DNA of 64,000 nt. It comes from Caryophanales bacterium (GTDB lineage: Bacteria > Bacillota_I > Bacilli_A > RF39 > UBA660). Positions 58,181-64,000 of this stretch are shown here, in pieces (the stretch's first letter is position 1; every line of letters starts with the position of its first letter). Under the pieces are notes generated by a model. It had not been told where the DNA came from. It did no database searches and worked only from the letters and a program-made list of their open reading frames with translations. The stretch spans positions 1-64,000 of the forward strand of contig JAEEJY010000010.1 of the NCBI GenBank assembly GCA_016282155.1. Reading direction: 5' to 3'. Made by a program: the position numbers and the translations under genes.

Positions 58181-60700
58181 ATGGATGAAAAAGAAAATTT
58201 AGAAAATACAGTGGAAAACTCTGAATTTGGAGGAACTTTCCACGAAAGAGATAGTTTATCAATAAAGAATATCGTTGATGAAGTAAAAGATTCTTTTATA
58301 GATTATTCTATGAGTGTTATTACATCACGTGCTATTCCAGATTTAAGAGATGGTTTAAAGCCAGTACATAGAAGAATTCTATGGTCTATGTTTGAAGAAG
58401 GAAATACTCCTGATAAACCTCATAAGAAAAGTGCTACAACAGTAGGTTATGTTATGGGACATTACCATCCACATGGTGATAGTTCAATCTATGATGCAAT
58501 GGTTAGACTTGCTCAAGATTTTAACCAACGTTATATGTTGGTAGATGGACATGGTAACTTTGGTAATATTGAAGGTGATGGAGCAGCCGCTTACCGTTAT
58601 ACAGAAGCAAGACTTGCAAAGATATCACTTGAAATGTTAAGAGATATTCGTAAAAATACGGTAGATATGATGCCTAACTTTGATGAAACAAGTCCAGAAC
58701 CAACCGTACTTCCATCAAGAATACCTAATATCTTAGTAAATGGATCTATGGGTATTGCTGTAGGTATGGCTACTAATATTCCACCACATAACTTAGGTGA
58801 AGTTATCGATGGATGTATTGCTTACATTGATAATCCTGAAATTGATACTTTAGGATTAATGGAATATATTAAAGGACCTGATTTTCCAACAGGTGGTATA
58901 ATTCTTGGTAATTCAGGAATTAAAAAAGCTTATGAAACAGGTAGAGGTTCTATTACATTACGTAGTAGAGCAACTATTGAAGAACATGATGGACATCAAC
59001 AAATTATAATTACTGAAGTTCCATATGGCGTTAATACTGCTGATTTAAAAAATAAGGTAGCAGAATTAGTTCATGAAAAAGTAATTGAAGGTATATCTGA
59101 CTACCATACTGATTTAAAAAATGGTGTTAAAATTACAATTACATTAAAGAGAGATGCTAATGCCCAAGTTGTATTAAATAATCTTTATAAACATACTAAC
59201 TTCCAAATAAGTTATGGTATTATCTTCCTTGTAATAGATATGGGTACACCAAAGACTTTAGGAATCAAAGATATAATTGCTAAGTATATTGATCATCAAA
59301 AAGAAGTAGTTATCCGTCGTTCAAGATTTGATTTAAATAAAGCTGAAGAAAGAGTTCATATCTTAGAAGGTTATAAGATAGCTCAAGATAATATTGATGA
59401 GGTAATTAGAATTATTAAAACAGCTGAAACTGACCAAGAAGCTAAACAACAATTAATGAGTAAATTTGGTCTTTCAGAAATTCAAACTGAAGCAATATTA
59501 GAATTAAAATTAAGAAGATTAACAGGTCTAGAAAGATCTAAGATTGAAGCAGAATTACTTGAATTATCTAAGTTAATTGAGGAATTAAAAGCAATTTTAG
59601 CTTCAGAAGCAAAAGTATTAGAAATAGTTAAACGCGAATTATTGGAAATTAGAGATAAGTACGCAGATGAAAGAAGAACAGCTATTGATATGACAGCTAT
59701 TGAATATATTGAAGATGAATCTTTAATTCCAAATGAAGAAGCAATAATAACAATAACTGAAAAAGGTTATATTAAGAGAGTTTTAAATGATACATATAAA
59801 ACACAAAATCGTGGTGGTGTAGGAGTTAAAGGTATGACTACTAACGAAGAAGATTTTGTTAAATATATGATTCCAATTAAGACTCATGATTATCTATTAT
59901 TCTTTACTACAAAAGGAAAAGTATATAGAATAAAAGGATATGAAGTACCTGAATACAGTAGACAATCTAAAGGATTACCTTTAATTAACTTACTTGCAAT
60001 CGATAAAGATGAAGATGTAACAGCTGTATTAAAGGTTGAAAAAGAAGAAAAGAATGAATTTATTGTACTTTGTACGCAAAATGGTTTAATTAAGAGAACT
60101 GACTTATCAGAATTCGATAGTATTAGAACAAATGGTAAGATAGCTATAACATTAAAAGAGGATGATGTATTATTATCAGCTAAGAAGTCTGATGGTAATA
60201 AACAAATATTAATTGGTTCTTCTAATGGAAGAATGATTAGATTTGATGAATCTGAAATAAGAGTTATGGGTCGTACTGCTTCCGGTGTTCGTGGTATTGA
60301 TGTTGGTGATGGTATTTGTATAGGATGTGAAGTTGCTGATAGCGATCAAGAAATCCTTGTTGTAACTGAAAATGGTTATGGTAAACGTACTATTATTGAT
60401 TCATATAGACAAACACATAGAGGAAGTAAGGGAGTTAAAGCCTTAAATACTACAGAAAAGAATGGTAATATTGTTTCATTCAAGATTGTAGAAGGAAATG
60501 AAGACCTTATGATTATTACAAATAGTGGTATGATGATTAGATTACCTCTAGATCAAATATCAAAAACGGGTCGTGTAGCTCAAGGTGTAAGACTTATTAA
60601 TCTAAAAGATGACCAAAAAGTAAGTACAATTGCTATAGTAAATAAAGAAGATGAAGAAGAAAAGACTGAAGATGTTTCACGTGAAACATCAGAAGAATAA
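58181..60700 (+). CDS. gyrA: DNA gyrase subunit A
   Basis: 839 aa. Breaks and rejoins DNA through the catalytic Tyr in [30 protein letters not shown] and the quinolone-resistance-determining region [20 protein letters not shown] (Ser and Asp-type positions S-I-Y-D: wild-type-like) are seen, and the C-terminal beta-pinwheel repeats with the GyrA box [10 protein letters not shown] / [12 protein letters not shown] (QRGGKG-like). The extreme C-terminus [10 protein letters not shown] encodes a parS site within the reading frame. Confidence 0.98.
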   Translation: MDEKENLENTVENSEFGGTFHERDSLSIKNIVDEVKDSFIDYSMSVITSRAIPDLRDGLKPVHRRILWSMFEEGNTPDKPHKKSATTVGYVMGHYHPHGDSSIYDAMVRLAQDFNQRYMLVDGHGNFGNIEGDGAAAYRYTEARLAKISLEMLRDIRKNTVDMMPNFDETSPEPTVLPSRIPNILVNGSMGIAVGMATNIPPHNLGEVIDGCIAYIDNPEIDTLGLMEYIKGPDFPTGGIILGNSGIKKAYETGRGSITLRSRATIEEHDGHQQIIITEVPYGVNTADLKNKVAELVHEKVIEGISDYHTDLKNGVKITITLKRDANAQVVLNNLYKHTNFQISYGIIFLVIDMGTPKTLGIKDIIAKYIDHQKEVVIRRSRFDLNKAEERVHILEGYKIAQDNIDEVIRIIKTAETDQEAKQQLMSKFGLSEIQTEAILELKLRRLTGLERSKIEAELLELSKLIEELKAILASEAKVLEIVKRELLEIRDKYADERRTAIDMTAIEYIEDESLIPNEEAIITITEKGYIKRVLNDTYKTQNRGGVGVKGMTTNEEDFVKYMIPIKTHDYLLFFTTKGKVYRIKGYEVPEYSRQSKGLPLINLLAIDKDEDVTAVLKVEKEEKNEFIVLCTQNGLIKRTDLSEFDSIRTNGKIAITLKEDDVLLSAKKSDGNKQILIGSSNGRMIRFDESEIRVMGRTASGVRGIDVGDGICIGCEVADSDQEILVVTENGYGKRTIIDSYRQTHRGSKGVKALNTTEKNGNIVSFKIVEGNEDLMIITNSGMMIRLPLDQISKTGRVAQGVRLINLKDDQKVSTIAIVNKEDEEEKTEDVSRETSEE
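60673..60688. promoter_or_regulatory. parS site 1 (inside gyrA 3' end)
   Basis: TGTTTCACGTGAAACA, exact match to the conserved ParB/Spo0J centromere sequence. Read in frame as VSRET of GyrA. Confidence 0.93.
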
Positions 60701-60718
60701 TTTTCTTCTTTTCTTTTA
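60691..60718 (+). terminator. Weak terminator of gyrA
   Basis: Stem AGAAGAA/TTCTTCT with a T-rich tail, at the gyrA stop. Confidence 0.5.
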
Positions 60719-60749
60719 CAAAATGAGTAATAAAATTAAAAAATATACA

Positions 60750-60765
60750 TGTTTCACGTGAAACG
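60750..60765. promoter_or_regulatory. parS site 2
   Basis: TGTTTCACGTGAAACG: one base from the parS consensus (last base), in the gyrA-SRP RNA spacer. Confidence 0.88.
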
Positions 60766-60792
60766 TATGGTAAAAATAATTAAATATATGAA

Positions 60793-60808
60793 TGTTTCAC
60801 GTGAAACA
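60793..60808. promoter_or_regulatory. parS site 3
   Basis: TGTTTCACGTGAAACA, exact, 43 bases from site 2. Confidence 0.93.
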
Positions 60809-60817
60809 TAAAATAAT

Positions 60818-60846
60818 TTGCAAAAAAATCATAAATATTATATATT
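60818..60846 (+). promoter_or_regulatory. Promoter of the SRP RNA gene
   Basis: TTGCAA at 60818-60823, 17-base spacer, TATATT at 60841-60846; start predicted at about 60853. Confidence 0.7.
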
Positions 60847-60852
60847 ATCTTT

Positions 60853-60923
60853 GCACAACATTTATGCTTGAACCAGGTCAGATCTGGAAGGAAGCAGCCT
60901 TAAAGGTCTCTAAATGTGTGTGC
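60853..60923 (+). ncRNA. ffs: Signal recognition particle 4.5S-type RNA
   Basis: Small bacterial SRP RNA. The terminal stem pairs GCACAACATTTA with TAAATGTGTGTGC. The conserved apical helix-8 motif is CCAGGTCAG...GGAAGGAAGCAGCC, the Ffh-binding symmetric and asymmetric loops. T run follows as terminator. It lies between gyrA and tadA, near dnaX as in Bacillus (scr). Confidence 0.94.
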
Positions 60924-60946
60924 TTTTTTGTTTTTGAGGTGATAAT

Positions 60947-61366
60947 ATGAATAAATATATGGAAATTGCTATAAAAGAAGCGGAAAAAGCATATAAAAAA
61001 GGTGAAGTTCCTGTCGGAGCAATAATTGTGAAAGACGGAAAAGTAATAGCAAAAGCGCATAATACTAAAGAAACAAAAAAATGTGCTGTTAACCATGCAG
61101 AAATATTATGTATAATAAAAGCTAGTAAAAAACTTAAAACATGGCATCTAGATGATTGTGAGATGTATGTTACATTAGAACCATGTATGATGTGTAGTGG
61201 TGCTATTGAACAAGCACGTTTAAATAAAGTTTATTATTCTACTACATCACCTAGTTTTGGAAATATCGAAAAAAGCGCCAATGTTTCACGTGAAACATAT
61301 ATAAAATTAGAAGATTCAAGAACTAAAAAAATGCTTCAAGAATTCTTTAAAACAAAAAGGAATTAG
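60947..61366 (+). CDS. tadA: tRNA-specific adenosine deaminase
   Basis: 139 aa zinc deaminase converting A34 to inosine in tRNA-Arg(ACG). The zinc motifs are NHAEI and TLEPCMMCSGAIEQARL; the catalytic Glu is the E of HAE. EVPVGAIIVKDGKVIAKAHNTKE is typical. The segment NVSRETY overlaps an exact parS site. 20 bases after the SRP RNA; its own terminator follows. Confidence 0.95.
   Translation: MNKYMEIAIKEAEKAYKKGEVPVGAIIVKDGKVIAKAHNTKETKKCAVNHAEILCIIKASKKLKTWHLDDCEMYVTLEPCMMCSGAIEQARLNKVYYSTTSPSFGNIEKSANVSRETYIKLEDSRTKKMLQEFFKTKRN
61282..61297. promoter_or_regulatory. parS site 4 (inside tadA)
   Basis: TGTTTCACGTGAAACA, exact parS match, in frame coding VSRET within TadA. Fourth site within about 630 bases. 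Confidence 0.93.
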
Positions 61367-61385
61367 ATAACTAATTCCTTTTATT
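61355..61385 (+). terminator. Terminator of tadA
   Basis: 12-bp stem AAAAGGAATTAG/CTAATTCCTTTT with loop ATAA and T-rich tail. Confidence 0.85.
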
Positions 61386-61429
61386 TTCAATGGTTTTTTG
61401 ATATAATTAATAGGTAGAGGTGGATAGAT

Positions 61430-63049
61430 ATGTACCAAGCATTATATAGAAAATATAGACCTACTAATTTTGAAAATGTTGTTGGTCAAGAAACAATCGT
61501 AAAAACATTAAAAAATGAAATAATTAACAATAAATTATCTCACGCATATCTTTTTACTGGACCTAGAGGAACAGGTAAAACTTCAATTGCAAAGATATTT
61601 GCTAAGACTATAAATTGCTTAGATCAAAAAAACGGTGTTCCTTGTGAAAAATGTGTAATATGTACACAAATTAATAATAAACAATTTACTGATATTATAG
61701 AAATAGATGCAGCATCTAATAATGGTGTTGATGAAATAAGAGAAATAAGAAATAAGGTTAATCTAGTACCAGGTGAAGGTAAATATAAAGTATATATAAT
61801 TGATGAGGTTCATATGCTTACTACGGGCGCATTTAATGCTTTATTAAAGACACTTGAAGAACCACCAGCGCATATTATATTTATTTTAGCAACAACAGAA
61901 CCACATAAAATACCTGAAACTATTCTTTCTAGATGTCAAAGATTTGATTTTAAGAGAATAGCAGATGCTTCTATCGTTGAAAGATTAAAATGTATTTGTA
62001 ATGAAGAAAAAATAAGTGTGTCTGATGAAGCACTACTTGAAATTGCTCAAATATCTAATGGTGGAATGAGAGATTCAATTAGCTTATTAGATCAAGTAAA
62101 TGCTTATAAAAATAGTGATATAACTGTAGAAGATGTTCATCAAGTAAATGGCTCTTTATCTAAAAAAGAACTAGATAAATTTATAAGCTATATCTTTGAT
62201 AAAGATATAGAAAATATTCTAAAAGCGCTTGATGAATATGATAACAGTGGAAAAAATATAATTAAGGTAGTAGAAGAAATAACAAAAAAATTAAAAGATA
62301 ATTTATATGATTCTATTACAGCAAATAATAATAAATATTCGGTAACAGATATAACTGAAATCCTTGATAGTATAAATAATAATCTTATAAATATAAAACA
62401 AGCTAATGATGCGAGATTAGCAATTGAACTTATGTTTATAAAGATATGTTATAAGAATAAGCAAGAAGATGTTAAACCTGTTAAAGAAGTAACTATTAAA
62501 AAGACAGTAACTATTGAAAAAAATAATAAAGTGGAAACAATTAAAGTTGAAGAAGCTAAACAAGAACCAGTTAAGGTTATAACCAATAAAGATAATTCGA
62601 ATCTACTTGAGAGAATAGTAGAAAGAAGAATTGATAATACGCTAGCTCGATTTAAAAAATCTGAGTTTAAAAATATAAAAGAAAGTATTAAGCAATTAAA
62701 TGATTATGTTACTGATCCGGAATTTGGAAGATATTCTTCGTTATTAATGGATGGTGAATTGAAAGCAGCCAGTGATGAATACTTATTATTTGTATATGAT
62801 ACAGAGAATTCATCAAAAATATTTAATAATGAACTTTATGATATTGAAAACTTTGTTGCAAAAATATTGCAACAAAAATATAAAGTAATTTCAGTACCAA
62901 AAATTTCCTGGGAAATAATCAAGAAAGATTTTAATTCTAAAAATAGAGAATTTTTATATGTACCAGAAGATTTTGATGTAAGAATGATTAATGATGATGG
63001 TGCTGAAACTTTTGATAATATATTTAATAATATAATAGAATACGAATAG
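61430..63049 (+). CDS. dnaX: DNA polymerase III subunits gamma/tau
   Basis: 539 aa clamp-loader ATPase. N-terminal YQALYRKYRPTNFENVVGQE, Walker A TGPRGTGKTSIAKIFAK, zinc module CLDQKNGVPCEKCVIC, Walker B VYIIDEVHMLTTGAFNALLKTLEEPP and sensor LSRCQRF. The C-terminal tau part is species-variable and short. No evident frameshift signal for a separate gamma was seen. ebfC follows at once. A Noc-like palindrome lies near its 3' end (62902-62917). Confidence 0.96.
   Translation: MYQALYRKYRPTNFENVVGQETIVKTLKNEIINNKLSHAYLFTGPRGTGKTSIAKIFAKTINCLDQKNGVPCEKCVICTQINNKQFTDIIEIDAASNNGVDEIREIRNKVNLVPGEGKYKVYIIDEVHMLTTGAFNALLKTLEEPPAHIIFILATTEPHKIPETILSRCQRFDFKRIADASIVERLKCICNEEKISVSDEALLEIAQISNGGMRDSISLLDQVNAYKNSDITVEDVHQVNGSLSKKELDKFISYIFDKDIENILKALDEYDNSGKNIIKVVEEITKKLKDNLYDSITANNNKYSVTDITEILDSINNNLINIKQANDARLAIELMFIKICYKNKQEDVKPVKEVTIKKTVTIEKNNKVETIKVEEAKQEPVKVITNKDNSNLLERIVERRIDNTLARFKKSEFKNIKESIKQLNDYVTDPEFGRYSSLLMDGELKAASDEYLLFVYDTENSSKIFNNELYDIENFVAKILQQKYKVISVPKISWEIIKKDFNSKNREFLYVPEDFDVRMINDDGAETFDNIFNNIIEYE
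62902..62917. other. Noc-binding-site-like palindrome in dnaX
   Basis: AATTTCCTGGGAAATA, 14 of 16 bases to the Bacillus Noc consensus, within the coding region. Confidence 0.5.
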
Positions 63050-63059
63050 GAGAATGAAT

Positions 63060-63356
63060 ATGAATATACAAGCTATAATGAAACAAGCACAAAAAATGCA
63101 AAAAGATATGATGACTGCAAAAGAGGAAATTGATAATATGGAATTTGAATCAACTAATTCTTTTGTAACAGTTAAAGGAAACGGAAAAAAAGAAATAACT
63201 AAAATAACTATTGATTCAGAATCTTTAGATAAAGATGATATAGAAATGTTAGAAGATATTATTTTAGTAGCTGTTAATGATTTAAATAAACAAGTAGATA
63301 AAGTAACTGAACAAAAAATGGGTAAATATACTCAAGGAATGCCAGGACTATTCTAA
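63060..63356 (+). CDS. ebfC: Nucleoid-associated protein EbfC (YbaB family)
   Basis: 98 aa from the second ATG (63060); the AGGAG site is 7 bases before it but only one base from the ATG at 63054. DNA-binding dimer of tweezers shape: NIQAIMKQAQKMQKDMMTAKEEIDNMEFESTNSFVTVKGNGKKEITKITI. The ebfC-recR pair after dnaX is the classical arrangement. Stop overlaps recR start (TAATG). Confidence 0.93.
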   Translation: MNIQAIMKQAQKMQKDMMTAKEEIDNMEFESTNSFVTVKGNGKKEITKITIDSESLDKDDIEMLEDIILVAVNDLNKQVDKVTEQKMGKYTQGMPGLF

Positions 63357-63958
63357 TGAACTACCCTAAAAGCTTAAAGGATTTAATTGAATCTTTTAAA
63401 AAATTACCAGGTATAGGTGAAAAGTCTGCTGAAAGAATGGCTTTGGCTACATTAGAATTAGATCAAGAAATTCTTGATACTTTTTCTTCGTCACTAAAGT
63501 CGATTAAAGAAAAAATTAAGAAGTGTGAAGTTTGCCATAATTATTGTGAAGATGATAAATGTGAGATTTGTAAAAATGAAGGAAGAGATAAAACTACTAT
63601 ATGTGTAGTTGAAGAACCTAAGAATGTTATTCTATTTGAACGTGTTGGTTCATATAATGGTTTATATCATGTCCTTGATGGATTAATATCTCCACTTGAA
63701 GGAATAACTCCTGATCAAATAAATATTGATTCTTTGTTAAAAAGAATTGAAGATGGCAATGTCAAAGAAATTATCTTTGCTTTAAAACCTAGTATTGAAG
63801 GTGAAACGACAAGTTTATATATAAGTAAGCTTTTAGAAGGTAAAGATATTAAAATATCAAAAATTGCTCATGGTATACCTATGGGCGCAGAAATGGATTA
63901 TTTAGATTCTCTAACATTAGAGATGGCTTTAGAGAATAGAAGTCAATTAAATAACTAG
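63356..63958 (+). CDS. recR: Recombination protein RecR
   Basis: 200 aa. RecR with RecO helps load RecA in gap repair. N-terminal helix-hairpin-helix (LIESFKKLPGIGEKSAERMAL), zinc finger CEVCHNYCEDDKCEIC, Toprim domain beginning TTICVVEEPKNVILFE, Walker-B-like tail IAHGIPMGAEMDYLDSLTLEMAL. Coupled to ebfC by a one-base overlap. Confidence 0.96.
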   Translation: MNYPKSLKDLIESFKKLPGIGEKSAERMALATLELDQEILDTFSSSLKSIKEKIKKCEVCHNYCEDDKCEICKNEGRDKTTICVVEEPKNVILFERVGSYNGLYHVLDGLISPLEGITPDQINIDSLLKRIEDGNVKEIIFALKPSIEGETTSLYISKLLEGKDIKISKIAHGIPMGAEMDYLDSLTLEMALENRSQLNN

Positions 63959-63969
63959 AGGTGATAAGC

Positions 63970-64000
63970 ATGTTTGAAAAGTATTATAATGAGCAGCCAG
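63970..64000 (+). CDS. Start of an unidentified gene (cut by window edge)
   Basis: AGGTGATAAGC precedes ATG 63970; ten codons (MFEKYYNEQP) are visible before the end of the window. It follows recR by 11 bases, so it is probably in the same operon. Too short to identify. Confidence 0.5.
   Translation, partial: MFEKYYNEQP

Overview
The window is a strongly AT-rich bacterial chromosome segment that contains the replication origin. Gene content and order are those of Bacillota/Bacilli: rpmH-rnpA-yidC-jag-mnmE-mnmG-rsmG-noc lies to one side of dnaA, and dnaN-recF-gyrB-gyrA-SRP RNA-tadA-dnaX-ebfC-recR to the other. Single-membrane Gram-positive markers (ComK, WhiA, ScpA/B, WalJ, DUF1146) fit this. 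TGA is used as a stop (for example at the ATGA overlaps at 11511-11514, 35186-35189 and 36094-36097), so the code is standard and a Mycoplasma-type code is excluded. I infer an uncultured, host-associated Bacilli lineage (RF39/Erysipelotrichia-like); the species cannot be named from sequence alone.

Layout. Positions 1-51398 are almost entirely minus-strand and 51816-64000 entirely plus-strand, so genes run away from an origin at about 51.4-53.3 kb. 1-20 kb: secA (cut by the window edge), hpf, orphan surface or prepilin genes, a MurJ-like flippase, an ATP-grasp/racemase pair, an uncharacterised lipase-like operon, a PLP enzyme plus SDR, a Fur-regulated metal exporter, mscL, tRNA-Leu and tRNA-His, scpAB. 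20-32 kb: small unknown membrane genes, an rlmD/deoxyribosyltransferase operon, rpiB, an aldehyde dehydrogenase plus FIST gene, a 1.1-kb gene-free stretch that looks like a large structured RNA, rpmE, a Bax-inhibitor-like gene, murA, rlmH, walJ. 32-42 kb: an M23 peptidase, dnaB, rplI, an ADP-ribosyltransferase-like gene fused operonically to whiA-yvcK, a prepilin, lgt, yvlD-like, a radical SAM gene, uvrB, an FtsX-like gene. 42-51 kb: noc-like, rsmG, mnmG, mnmE, HD-domain, jag, yidC, rnpA, rpmH. 51-64 kb: oriC, dnaA, dnaN, comK-like, recF, gyrB, gyrA, parS cluster, SRP RNA, tadA, dnaX, ebfC, recR and the first codons of another gene.

How it works together. This is the replication/segregation core: DnaA boxes flank dnaA, four parS sites lie at 60.7-61.3 kb, and a Noc-type ParB homologue is accompanied by Noc-site-like palindromes near the origin. 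Translation, tRNA modification, wall synthesis and protein export genes surround it.

The most notable items are: (1) the candidate large structured RNA at about 26525-27366, with its own promoter and at least ten stems, immediately upstream of a FIST/aldehyde dehydrogenase operon; (2) a ComK homologue between dnaN and recF preceded by three TTCGACA repeats phased exactly 10 bp; (3) a Noc-like protein lacking the usual N-terminal leader but carrying a long Pro/Ala-rich tail; (4) an ADP-ribosyltransferase-like gene translationally coupled to whiA; (5) a Fur-type palindrome lying on the promoter of a metal exporter-Fur operon.
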